From Laspinema palackyanum D2c (GTDB lineage: Bacteria; Cyanobacteriota; Cyanobacteriia; Cyanobacteriales; Laspinemataceae), in the NCBI RefSeq assembly GCF_025370875.1, contig NZ_JAMXFD010000014.1, positions 91,863-155,862 on the forward strand: a DNA stretch of 64,000 nt, read 5' to 3'. The notes beneath the pieces are model-generated. The model saw only the letters and a list, made by a program, of their open reading frames with translations. It made no database searches and was not told the DNA's origin. Made by a program: the position numbers and the translations under genes. The stretch's first letter is position 1, and every line of letters starts with the position of its first letter. Below are positions 55,701-63,954 of the stretch, piece by piece.

Positions 55701-58700
55701 AGGTTTCCTTAGATCCGATTAGCTTTTGAGTGAGCAGATTCAAGGACCAGTTTCCTAAATGAGCGATGCGTTGGGCTTCTACTAACGCATTTTGACTCTG
55801 GTGGAGTTTTTCCTCGACTAATTTGCGATCGCTAACATCTAAAATAATTCCATGCCAGACCATATCTCCATTTTCTCGCTGCTCTGGTTGCGAGTTCCCT
55901 TGGAGCCATTTAATTTTTCCCGAATGCGTAATAATTCGCCATTCATGTTTAAATACTTTTAAGGTTTCGCTGGAGGCTTGAACCGCTGCAAAATATCCGG
56001 CTTTGTCGTCCGGATGAATTACATCAATAATGGCGCTTTCTACATTTTGAAAGACTTGATGCAAGGGAATTTCTATAATTTCCTCAATCGCCTGATTAAT
56101 ATATTCAAATTCTAAGGAGTGATCCGGATGTTGAACGAGGGAATAAATATTACCCGGTACTGCTCTAGCCAGATTTTGCAGGCGATTAAAAGTGATTTTT
56201 AAGACTTCTTCAGACTGCTTGCGATCGGTCATATCAATGGACATTCCGATCATGCGATTGGAGATTCCGGTCACATCAGGGACAACCTGAGCATGGACCT
56301 GAATCCACCGCCATCCTAGATCCCTCGGGGGAAAACAAATGCGATATTCCGTTTTAAACCCTCCCTCGTGGCGAATGGCTTCTTCATTTAGCTGATCCAA
56401 TTCTTCTCGATCTTCGGGATGGACTAGGGCGAGGTATTCGGCGTAGGACATGACTTGAGGAAGCGAATCAAAGGTTGTGGCCGAAAAGACGATTTGATTA
56501 GTTTTAAGGTCTCGTTCCCAAGCAATGGTATTGGAAACTTCTAGGGCTAACCGTAATCGCGATTCACTGTTTCGGAAAGCGGCCTGAGCAGCTTGGCTTT
56601 CCTGATAGAGATTGGCTTGATGAATGGCGATGCCCAAGGGCTCTACGACTCGACGAGTCAGTTCGATTTCGTCCTCTTGCCACCGGAGGTATTTGGGAGT
56701 CCATAAACTTAGAGAACCCCAGATTCTGCCGTTCACGGCGATGGGAACTAATAACCAAAGCCCTTGGCGATCGCGAGCCACTTCTTCATTAATCGGGTCC
56801 TCAATGGTCCGGGTATCCACCACCACCACTTGCAGTTGTTGGAGTTGTGCGGCAAAAGGATTGCCTTCATCCGGGATATCTTCAGCGACTTCTTCCGGTA
56901 ATTCCGAGTATTTATTATAGGAATATAGATGAGTCCAGACTCCCTGTTCCGGGATATAATGCACGATTGAAGCCCGTTCAAAGTCCACCAGTTGGGCAAT
57001 CCCCATAGTGGCAGTGGAGAAGATGGTGCTTAAATCTAGAGATTGATGGATGGCTTGAATCACCTGATTTAAGAGGTGTTCCTGCTGGGTTTTGCGAGCT
57101 AGGGCCTGTTCAGCTTGTTTACGGGTGCTGATATCCGTCACCATTGCCAAACTCCCCACATACTCTCCCGCTTCATTAAAAATTGGCGTTGCCGAGAGCA
57201 GGGTCCAAAGGGGTGAGCCCTGTTTGCCGTAAAATAGGAAGTCATGCTGCTCGATGATTCCTTGTTTACGCCGTTCTAATTTTTCTCTGGCCTCTTGTTT
57301 TCCCGCTTCATCCATAAAATCAAGGAGGGATTTTCCCAGCATTTCTTCCGGGGTATATCCGAGGATTTCCGCCATTTTGGGATTGACAAAATTGGTACAA
57401 TCTTGGGCATCAATGCTCCAAATTCCCTCATTAGCCGTTTCCACAATCCGGCGATATTGTTCTTCACTCTGTTTGAGGGCCGCTTCCGCCTGCTTGCGAT
57501 CGGTAATATCCACGGTGACCTGAGTGACAAACCAGCAGTTTTCCTGGGGTTCAAATCGGGAAGTATATCGGGTCGATAAGTAGCGCACACTACCCCCTTT
57601 GTGCCGGAAGCGATACTCAAAACTGCTGCTTGTTTCTTGAGAAATTCTATTAAATAAGGGTAAAATTACCTGCTTTATATCCTCCGGGACGATGCGAGCC
57701 ATCCAAATGTATTTGTCCTGCAAAAATTCTTCTGGAGTATAGCCAAAGACAATTTCACATCCGGCAGATAAATAATCTATTTCCCACTCTTGATTACTCA
57801 AGATTTTAGTTCGCACGATCGCGGCGATCGAGCTATTAAGAATATCATTTAACTTTTGTTCAGAAGCCGTCAGTGCCAGTTCTAAGGCTTTGCGAGAGGT
57901 GATATCTTCCCCAAACCCGATGAATCGATCCGGGTTACCCACGGCATCGTGCAATAGGTTAATTTGAGCATAAATCCAGCGAATTTCCCCATCCGGTCGC
58001 CGGATCCGATATTCTCTTTCCACCGGCTTCCCGGTAAATTGTTCAGCGAGAGAAGCCTCCACCAAGGGGCGGTCTTCTGGATAAATGGATTCCTTCCAGG
58101 AGTTAGCATCTTGATACAAACTTTCACAGCTTCGTCCCCAGATTTCTTCGTAAGCCGGACTAATATAAATAAACTCTCCCGTGGTGGCCGATCGCACGAA
58201 AAACATCTGGCCAATCGTCTGGACAATCTCCCGAAATCGTTTTTCACTTTCGCGCAGGGCTGTTTCAATGGCTTGGCGTTCAGTCATATCTTTCAAAATG
58301 GAAAGAATAACCGGATCTCCATCCAGGTGAATGACTTCACAAGAAACCAGAGAAAATTTAATCTCTCCGGATTTGGTACGCCAGTGCAATTCTTGATTTT
58401 TAACCACCCCGGTTTCCTGCAGTTGTTGCCGCATGATATCAGATTCCTCCGGGTTAACAATCAGATTAAGCTCTCTCCAGCCGCGATTAATCACTTCGTC
58501 ATATTCATACCCTGCTAATTCTAAAAAAGCCTTATTAACATCGAGCAAGCGTCTACTTTGGAGATGAGTAATGATAATCGGATCGGGACTGTGACGGAAA
58601 ATCGTAGCATATCGGGCTTCAGACTCGCGCAAATTGCTCTGAAGACGCGCAAATGCCTCCCGCAATTGTGCCGACATCTGATTGAACGATCGCGCCATTC

Positions 58701-59928
58701 CCGCCATTTCCTGAATGGGTAAATTTTCATCCAGATTTCGCTGCAAATCGCCCTGAGCTAAAGTAGCGGCAGTTTGACTGAGGATCACAATCGGACGAGC
58801 AATCCAATGAGTCAACCAGGTCCCCAAGGCCACGGCTATCATGACGGCGAATACTCCCAACCCCATGCTCTGTTTAAAGGATTCATTTAACGGTCCCATT
58901 AAATCCACTTCCGGGATCACCGTTACAATCTGCCACTCCAGGCTATTCTCTCCATTTTGATAGGGCTGGCTATGAGCAAAATAATGTTGACCTTGCTCCA
59001 TAAAATCCCATTGTTCCAGTAACTTATGTTGACTCCAATTCGGAAGTTTCGAGAGCCAATAGTCCCGGGTTGATCGCCAAAAATGAGGAGAACTTTCCCT
59101 GCCTTCTTTCCACTGAATGAGTGCTTGAACACTTTGAATTAAAGGGGATTCCCCGGCAGAACTTGCAATTAATTTTCCATCCGGTTCCAGGATGAAAATA
59201 ATCCCCGACTCCCCTAATTTAATTTGTTGTAAAAACTGATTGACCTGGCTCAGAGGTAAATTAATCCCAAAAACTCCGGTCAGGGTGTGACTAACCGGGT
59301 CCGTAATCGGCCAACTCGCATTAATCGCGAACTCTTGGGTATTCCAAAGTTGAAAGGGAGGAGTCCAGACTGGTCCTTGCTGCTGTTTAGCGGCCAGATA
59401 CCAGGGACGTTCTCGAATATCCCAATCCGACGAGAGCACTTCTCGTTGTAGCGGTTCTAGGCTGCGTTGACCATTAGCATCAATCTCATATTCATCAAAA
59501 GTCTGACTCGGAGAATGATTGATCACCCCTAGGGTCGTCTTCCCCTCAAAATTACGGGCAATTCTGACATCCCCTTGTTCATTGGCATACAGAATATAGG
59601 GAATCTGATTGAAACTGGAAATTTCCCAGATGAGTTGGCGTTCTATCTCCTCTAAATTCTGGGGATCGAGGCGTTCAAATGCCACGGCATTCACATTACT
59701 GCGATTAATCTGTTCGGCTAGACCAAAATAGTTATCCAGGTACAAATCTACCCTAGCCCCGGCTTTCATCATTAACTCGTGGGCAATCATATCCGTTGCC
59801 TCATGAGTTCGATGCAAAAATAGAGAATTGGTCAGTCCTACCGTCAAAACTAATAGCAGGACAAGGGGGACATTTAATACGAGTTGCAGGGGAATTTTTA
59901 GTCGAAATCTGGAAAAAATAGCTCCCAT
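52759..59928 (-). CDS. giant membrane hybrid histidine kinase with ten PAS domains
   Basis: A 2389-residue sensor. Order: TM helix (about 12-36), periplasmic dCache-type sensor (about 50-345), TM helix (about 355-377), HAMP, four PAS/PAC modules, a GAF domain (starting at ARKTQQEHLLNQVIQ), six more PAS/PAC modules, HisKA (His1915 in ANMSHEIRTPMNAILGF), HATPase (NVVGNALKFTEQG, GGTGLGLAI), a REC domain (Asp2210 in LILLDLWMPEFNG) and a helical C-terminal tail without a clear HPt His. PAS2 and PAS8 share ISPAYEEIWGRSCESLY, showing internal duplication. The periplasmic ligand is unknown. The smaller hybrid kinase follows on the same strand. Confidence 0.94.
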   Translation of the reverse strand: MGAIFSRFRLKIPLQLVLNVPLVLLLVLTVGLTNSLFLHRTHEATDMIAHELMMKAGARVDLYLDNYFGLAEQINRSNVNAVAFERLDPQNLEEIERQLIWEISSFNQIPYILYANEQGDVRIARNFEGKTTLGVINHSPSQTFDEYEIDANGQRSLEPLQREVLSSDWDIRERPWYLAAKQQQGPVWTPPFQLWNTQEFAINASWPITDPVSHTLTGVFGINLPLSQVNQFLQQIKLGESGIIFILEPDGKLIASSAGESPLIQSVQALIQWKEGRESSPHFWRSTRDYWLSKLPNWSQHKLLEQWDFMEQGQHYFAHSQPYQNGENSLEWQIVTVIPEVDLMGPLNESFKQSMGLGVFAVMIAVALGTWLTHWIARPIVILSQTAATLAQGDLQRNLDENLPIQEMAGMARSFNQMSAQLREAFARLQSNLRESEARYATIFRHSPDPIIITHLQSRRLLDVNKAFLELAGYEYDEVINRGWRELNLIVNPEESDIMRQQLQETGVVKNQELHWRTKSGEIKFSLVSCEVIHLDGDPVILSILKDMTERQAIETALRESEKRFREIVQTIGQMFFVRSATTGEFIYISPAYEEIWGRSCESLYQDANSWKESIYPEDRPLVEASLAEQFTGKPVEREYRIRRPDGEIRWIYAQINLLHDAVGNPDRFIGFGEDITSRKALELALTASEQKLNDILNSSIAAIVRTKILSNQEWEIDYLSAGCEIVFGYTPEEFLQDKYIWMARIVPEDIKQVILPLFNRISQETSSSFEYRFRHKGGSVRYLSTRYTSRFEPQENCWFVTQVTVDITDRKQAEAALKQSEEQYRRIVETANEGIWSIDAQDCTNFVNPKMAEILGYTPEEMLGKSLLDFMDEAGKQEAREKLERRKQGIIEQHDFLFYGKQGSPLWTLLSATPIFNEAGEYVGSLAMVTDISTRKQAEQALARKTQQEHLLNQVIQAIHQSLDLSTIFSTATMGIAQLVDFERASIVHYIPEQGVWTHLYSYNKYSELPEEVAEDIPDEGNPFAAQLQQLQVVVVDTRTIEDPINEEVARDRQGLWLLVPIAVNGRIWGSLSLWTPKYLRWQEDEIELTRRVVEPLGIAIHQANLYQESQAAQAAFRNSESRLRLALEVSNTIAWERDLKTNQIVFSATTFDSLPQVMSYAEYLALVHPEDREELDQLNEEAIRHEGGFKTEYRICFPPRDLGWRWIQVHAQVVPDVTGISNRMIGMSIDMTDRKQSEEVLKITFNRLQNLARAVPGNIYSLVQHPDHSLEFEYINQAIEEIIEIPLHQVFQNVESAIIDVIHPDDKAGYFAAVQASSETLKVFKHEWRIITHSGKIKWLQGNSQPEQRENGDMVWHGIILDVSDRKLVEEKLHQSQNALVEAQRIAHLGNWSLNLLTQKLIGSKETFRILGFESEPNDPTYREFLQRIHPEDLPQFPQNFPDILAQEFPLEHEFRVLLPDGRVRYILSKGQPVFNEFGEKVELFGTFQDITDAKLAEQELRESEEKFRQIAENIREVFFILTQSGEMIYISPAYEEIWGRSCESLYHNPQDWLESVHPEDREDMRDSLIRQISEGTDFDETYRIVQPHGEIRWIRSRSFPILNPSGESYRFVGIAEDITDRKQAEEAIQWSESTLRSFFNSASMLMGIVELYPNDIRHLTDNLTSAQFFGTTTEAMKNRFAREMGVPEASLEMWLSHYRAAQDTGMPVKFEYKHLTPGGEKWLSASVCPIFGITSAHPRFSYIVEDITDRKQAEFALQERERILRTLGDNLDKGLIYQLVRELDGRYHFTYISAGIKRLVGLEPEAIIADPALLHSRIFPEDQPLNAQLTEESFQNLSPFQIQMRKYNHEGKIQWSQLRSVPRQMEDGRTIWDGIEMDITDLKQIEDELQQAKEKAESANQAKSEFLANMSHEIRTPMNAILGFCELLKGMMNEPQQQSYLQTIATSGQTLLALINDILDLSKIESGKLELNYEPVLIRALVRDIQQIFSQKAEAKGLGIFIEISESVPEGIIFDEVRLRQILFNVVGNALKFTEQGFVTIHVNADFSKTRDPFHLSLELAVSDTGIGVASDRQEHIFEAFIQNDGKTTRKYGGTGLGLAITKRLTEMLGGTIDLRSELHCGSTFIFVFPEVEIAKTEIGQFESAPVDENLEQFQPGTILIVDDVPSNLELIAGYFGQTKHQLLFARDGREAIEQAIASQPDLILLDLWMPEFNGIEVAQFLKNNPETQQIPIVVVTASSRASDEAVVKSLCQGFLRKPLMRSELVSLLKSVLPQEEGEKALRLCSPNRSLLEPQQPLERKVVGELPVLLEQLRQEEETTWPMLSQTMKRRDLRNFSDRLHDWGLEYQCQALLDYATTLQTQIAAFDWERLPKTLEKFPEVRRSLL

Positions 59929-60297
59929 AGCCCGTTAGCCAACTGTAAAGAACTCAATCAGAACCCTGAAAAACTCATGTTTTGCCCTCGATAAACTCAT
60001 CTATTTTCCGGTGTCGGCTTCTTAATAAATCATCCCTGTATGGATGAGCGCTGCGACCCTGACTTGACAGCAAACTGACCCAATTCAACCGAGTCAGTTT
60101 GACTGAATTTCCCCTGAACTGTTCATCGAGATGAGCGGATGGCGCAACATCAACCCGGATCGGGGTGGTTTTTCTGTGACCTCCCACAACTTCGGATTTT
60201 AGTTTTACTTCTGTCCTTTAGTTTACCCGATTTTTATTCAGGGTTGTCTAAAATCGCCTAAAATAGTAAATCAATACAGTCAAAGAGGAGTCTAAAC
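59929..60297. other. 369-bp divergent intergenic region
   Basis: It holds the promoter of the giant kinase (minus) and of a small plus-strand gene; an A/T-rich segment TCTAAAATCGCCTAAAATAG lies about 40-60 bp before the small gene. No other gene is seen. Confidence 0.4.
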
Positions 60298-60459
60298 GTG
60301 CCTAAAGCGCAGGATAAGGATACCCAAACTCAGAGCGTTCAGGATAGCACAAATCCCGGGAGCCAAATCACTAAATTAGCCCCGGGCCCTCACGGTCGTC
60401 CGATCGCCGCCAATAATAACCCGGCGAAGGAATCGGAGTTAATGGGTTATCTGGATTAA
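60298..60459 (+). CDS. small conserved-type protein (53 aa)
   Basis: A 53-codon frame starts at GTG (60298), with AGAGGAG seven bases upstream, and encodes a hydrophilic protein. Its C-terminal half ITKLAPGPHGRPIAANNNPA followed by KESELMGYLD resembles short cyanobacterial proteins with a PGPHxRPI motif; function is unknown. The ribosome binding site, codon usage and motif support a real gene. It is probably disordered or a peptide partner of a larger protein. Confidence 0.65.
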   Translation: MPKAQDKDTQTQSVQDSTNPGSQITKLAPGPHGRPIAANNNPAKESELMGYLD

Positions 60460-60650
60460 GAGATTACAAACGCTGTTGAAGCGGTCAGTCGATGGCCATC
60501 ATCATTCACCCTGTTGCCACAATGAGCGCGTTACCCCCCTATCTCCCCGCTTGGATCGGGGTGGTAACAGGGGCTTAAGTCCGGTTTTTCGGGGACTGGG
60601 GATGGTGCTATCTGGGTGATTGAGGTAAAGTCCCTAAACGAGGCTGACTC

Positions 60651-61292
60651 TCAAACTGTAAACGGTTGAATTGCAAAATCTCCCAGGGTGACTGTATAGC
60701 TAGAACGCACTTGGGCGATCGCAAACTCAATAATCACCTCACAAGCAACAGCCACGGTGAGGATGACTAAATTTCTCGCCAAGGGATAATCGCAAATATC
60801 ATCCTGAACCGGGGAAGGAATGCGATACAGTTCGTTCCATATAATTTCTGCATAATCCGTAGCCAGTCCTACATGAAGACAGGGGATTTCCTGAGTGGCA
60901 CAGTAATCTGCCACGGCTTTTCGAGACCCACTATTGTCAAAGGTATCAATCACTAAGCCGCTGTGATTTTCGATGAGTTTGCTGGCATTTTCGGCGGTCA
61001 ATTCTTTCGTTTGAACCTCCAGTTTAATTCCCACCGCCCGATAGAGACTGTTGGCTAAAATCTTCGCTTTAAATGCGCCAATATCGGACCGATAATAAGG
61101 CTGGGTGGAAAGATTGCGCTCCTCAATGCGATCGCGATCAATCACCGTCAACCCTTGGCAACCACTGCGGGCTAAACTTTCAGTCAGATTCGCCCCCAAA
61201 GCACCCGCCCCACAAATCGTCACCGGAAAGCCCTGAAGTTTCGCCATGACTTCCGGTGTTCTATACAGTTGTTCATGAAAATACATCGACAT
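60651..61292 (-). CDS. ThiF/E1-like adenylyltransferase
   Basis: A 213-residue ThiF-family protein. It has the nucleotide-binding GAGALGANL loop (residues 28-36), the DRDRIEERNLSTQ acidic/Arg motif and the DTFDNSGSRKAVADYC segment of E1-like enzymes, which adenylate the C-terminus of ubiquitin-like or sulfur-carrier proteins. It lacks the CxxC zinc pairs of ThiF/MoeB, so it is a minimal E1-like enzyme. No ubiquitin-like or JAB gene is adjacent. It lies 37 bp downstream of an unknown 284-residue gene on the same strand. Confidence 0.87.
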   Translation of the reverse strand: MSMYFHEQLYRTPEVMAKLQGFPVTICGAGALGANLTESLARSGCQGLTVIDRDRIEERNLSTQPYYRSDIGAFKAKILANSLYRAVGIKLEVQTKELTAENASKLIENHSGLVIDTFDNSGSRKAVADYCATQEIPCLHVGLATDYAEIIWNELYRIPSPVQDDICDYPLARNLVILTVAVACEVIIEFAIAQVRSSYTVTLGDFAIQPFTV

Positions 61293-61329
61293 GGTTTAAA
61301 TCACTCTACAAAAAAACACTTGAATCAAA

Positions 61330-62184
61330 TTAGTCAAACCATTCATCCCGATTTTCAATCACCCCAATCAGGGACTGTAAATCAAAATCGCGGTCTTTTC
61401 CACTCAAACAAATCCCAGAACTAAACACCGTTAAATCTTGTTTAGAAATGGCCGAAGTATGCTGTTCCCCGTTCCGGGTTGTCCAGTGAACAGTCCAATA
61501 CTCATCCCCCGTTTCCTGAAAGCTCTGTAACTCACCTCCGCCCATTTTTAACGCCGCTTGCAACCGTTTTTCATCCTGGTAATGTTGCCATTTAGGATTA
61601 AACTCGGCGATTTTTCCGCAGACTTGTTCATAAACGGTTCGCATTTCTGGCGTCAGTCCTTTAAAGCTCAAGTCTTTGGGCTGGGTTAAGCGCTTTAACT
61701 CGGTTCTAAGCTGTTCCGTGGGGAATGGGTCGGCACGGCGATCGCAGGCTTCAAACCAGCCATTTTTGCCATCCCACCGCACCACAACCGGGTCAAACTT
61801 TCCCCCTTCTCCCACCAAATGAACCACCACAGGTTTCACCGTTCCTGTGCGTTGAATCCAGTCTGATTCATTCATCGGATAAGCCAACCAAGTTTGACCG
61901 CGCAACGGATAAGCCAACCATAACCGCGCTTGGGGAAATTGCTCCAAATATTCAGCAATTTGCAAGAACTCTGCGGGTTCGATGAGCTGGGCTTTTCCCG
62001 GTGCAGTCGCCTCAAAAATTCCCCACCCTTCAAACCCTCTGGGCTCAATTTCAAAGGTGTAAATGATTCCCGCCATTCGCAGCCGAACTCGTCCCCCCTG
62101 CACCGCTGGAGCGAGAAACTGTTTTCCCGGCAATTGAGCCTCTTGAATGGCCAATTCTTTGAGCAGGTTACGAATATTTTTCAT
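61330..62184 (-). CDS. hypothetical protein of the kptA-ThiF cluster (284 aa)
   Basis: I recognise no family. The protein is soluble and Trp-rich, with a beta-rich first half (VRLRMAGIIYTFEIEPRGFE, RLWLAYPLRGQTWLAYPM with a short internal repeat WLAYP) and a more helical second half. It sits between kptA (94 bp) and the ThiF gene (37 bp), all on the minus strand, so it may be a substrate, E2-like or adaptor partner of the ThiF protein. That is inference from position only. Confidence 0.75.
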   Translation of the reverse strand: MKNIRNLLKELAIQEAQLPGKQFLAPAVQGGRVRLRMAGIIYTFEIEPRGFEGWGIFEATAPGKAQLIEPAEFLQIAEYLEQFPQARLWLAYPLRGQTWLAYPMNESDWIQRTGTVKPVVVHLVGEGGKFDPVVVRWDGKNGWFEACDRRADPFPTEQLRTELKRLTQPKDLSFKGLTPEMRTVYEQVCGKIAEFNPKWQHYQDEKRLQAALKMGGGELQSFQETGDEYWTVHWTTRNGEQHTSAISKQDLTVFSSGICLSGKDRDFDLQSLIGVIENRDEWFD

Positions 62185-62278
62185 GGATGGTTTTCAAAAC
62201 AACTTTAATGATTTACCGGAAATTTTATTGAGTTAACGATGTAATAGAGAGCGATAATCTTTCACTGTTTTCTCTATT

Positions 62279-62842
62279 TCATTGAGGTTTGTTTTTTCCC
62301 AAAATTAGATACTCTGGCGGCACTTCATCCACCAGCCAAACCCCATTATCAGAAGAGTAAAATAAATATCCATTTTGGTGCATTTCGGCAGATTTAATGG
62401 TGAAAATTACAGGTTTACCCTGGCGCATTCCTACCTGTCTTGCTGTGTCAAGATTGGGGGATAAATGAACATGATGGCGCGCTCTTTTTTGTAATCCCTG
62501 GGCCAGAATTGACTCAACGGCGTGATGTCCCGTGCCATGATAGAGAATATCCGGGGGACAACGGGGTTCCAGTTGCAAATCTATGGGAATACTATGGCCT
62601 TGATTGGCTCGAATTCGAGTTCTGGTGGCATCGAAGGAAAACCGCTGTTTATTGTTGGTTTCTACGACTAAATCCAGTTGCGATCGGGTGAGAGGGAACT
62701 GGTGAGCTTGTGCGGCTGCTAATAAAGCTTCCACCGCCACCCATCCCCCGGGTTCGAGTTTTAATCCGATTTCCCCGGGATTGTGTCTTAAGTGATAGCT
62801 GAGATATTTACTGAGTTTAATTAGGTGAGAAGTTTCGCTCAT
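62279..62842 (-). CDS. kptA: RNA 2'-phosphotransferase (KptA/Tpt1)
   Basis: KptA transfers a 2'-phosphate from RNA to NAD, giving ADP-ribose 1'',2''-cyclic phosphate; in eukaryotes (Tpt1) it finishes tRNA splicing, while in bacteria the natural substrate is unclear. The 187-residue product has the family motifs LSKYLSYHLRHNPG, FSFDATRTRIRANQGHS, YHGTGHHAVESIL and HVHLSPN. The frame is open to 62971, but the ATG at 62842 (MSETSHLIKLSK) matches the usual start. Confidence 0.93.
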   Translation of the reverse strand: MSETSHLIKLSKYLSYHLRHNPGEIGLKLEPGGWVAVEALLAAAQAHQFPLTRSQLDLVVETNNKQRFSFDATRTRIRANQGHSIPIDLQLEPRCPPDILYHGTGHHAVESILAQGLQKRARHHVHLSPNLDTARQVGMRQGKPVIFTIKSAEMHQNGYLFYSSDNGVWLVDEVPPEYLILGKNKPQ

Positions 62843-63056
62843 CAAAGTTCCCTGGAGGTTAGAAGGGTAGTAGAGAAATTCTGGGGAATTTCTGCATAAA
62901 CTGCATTTTCCAGATAGTCTACTGGTTTTTACGGGGATAAGGTTCCTATCGAGAACTCTTCCCAGGCCCACTTAGGCACGTTTCTGATTTGAGGGTTTAA
63001 CTCAGGACAGGATCCAAATGGTTTGTTTCCAGCCTGACTGCTTTAAAAAAAGGGGG

Positions 63057-63084
63057 TTGACAAATGGAAAAAGAATGATAGGAT
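63057..63084 (+). promoter_or_regulatory. sigma70-type promoter
   Basis: TTGACA (63057-63062), a 16-bp spacer and TAGGAT (63079-63084) precede the secreted-protein gene by about 40 bp. Confidence 0.6.
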
Positions 63085-63126
63085 ATCGTTTAATCCACTT
63101 TTAGAATGCCCTCAAGGAGGGTGTAA

Positions 63127-63504
63127 ATGACCTCAAATTTAACGGTTCATAAGTTCTTGCGGTTTTTATGGGTTGGTGTGGTCTCTTCTCTCCCTGTAGT
63201 TGCTACAGCCGTCCACGCTGAAACCAGCCCTCAATATGAATTTACGGTTACCAATAATACAGGTAGCCCGATTACCGAACTTTATGTTGATGATACGGAG
63301 CAGGCCGATTGGGGCGACAGTATCTTAGGTGATTCACCCATCGATCCGGGGGAGACGGCTCCATTTTATTGGGCCGATGAAGATTGGGTTGAAGGAGACC
63401 CTTGTCTTTATGATGTTTTTACCCGTAGTGAAGATGGAACAGAAGGCTTCGCTGAGGCAGTAGATTTTTGCAAGAATCCTGCTATCACGGTTTCTCCAAA
63501 ATAA
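63127..63504 (+). CDS. small secreted protein (125 aa)
   Basis: A 125-residue protein with a signal peptide (cleavage near VHA-ET, about residue 31). The mature part is acidic and beta-rich (YEFTVTNNTGSPITELYVDD, ADWGDSILGDSPIDPGE), with two cysteines (DPCLYD and DFCKNP) that could form a disulfide. The FTVTNxTGxxIxxLYV...WGxxxLG pattern recurs in secreted proteins of several bacteria, with no known function. AAGGAGG lies at ideal spacing before the ATG, and a promoter and a terminator frame the gene. Confidence 0.8.
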   Translation: MTSNLTVHKFLRFLWVGVVSSLPVVATAVHAETSPQYEFTVTNNTGSPITELYVDDTEQADWGDSILGDSPIDPGETAPFYWADEDWVEGDPCLYDVFTRSEDGTEGFAEAVDFCKNPAITVSPK

Positions 63505-63559
63505 GTAACACCCGGATAAAAACCCGTAGAAAGGGTTAGAGATTGGGGAATTTAGAGGG

Positions 63560-63602
63560 AGTGGGGTCTGGCTTGCTTAGGGCAAGTAAGGCCCCACTTT
63601 TT
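63560..63602 (+). terminator. terminator of the small secreted-protein gene
   Basis: AGTGGGG (63560-63566) pairs with CCCCACT (63592-63598), with inner pairing of CTTGC and GCAAG, followed by T to 63602. Confidence 0.8.
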
Positions 63603-63627
63603 CAGGGCCGGGTTCAACGCCAATCCC

Positions 63628-63954
63628 TTAAACAAAAGGATGGGTAAATTCAGAGATTAAGTCAATTCTCCCTTTTCTTAAGACAGCCGGATCCAATCGT
63701 TCGGTTGTGTTACAAGTCATTAAAAACACCAATTTTTGTTGAGCGTTGATACCCTCTACATCTAAAACGCTTTGATATAAAGTGCCATCGAGTAAACTCA
63801 GGATATGTTCAGTTTTATTACTGTGTTGCGCGGCTTCGCTTCCCCGGTCTTGGGCGAGGTTATCTGCTTCATTAATAATGATGCAAATTTTTTCTAAATA
63901 ACTGGGGGGAACGAAATTTTCCAGGCTCTTCAGGACTTGTGGTGATAAATTTAT
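63628..63954 (-). pseudogene. remnant of an AAA+ ATPase gene
   Basis: A 108-codon open stretch without any usable start codon encodes the second half of an AAA+ module: a Walker B-like KICIIINEADNLAQDRG, sensor-1 segment LVFLMTCNTTERLD and the arginine-finger segment PAVLRKGRIDLISEF. Upstream it is closed by an in-frame TAG (63955-63957), no Walker A is seen in any frame to the window edge, and the C-terminal lid domain is missing because the frame stops at 63628. It is therefore a truncated or frameshifted gene. Walker B has Asn where Asp is usual (INEAD). Confidence 0.75.
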
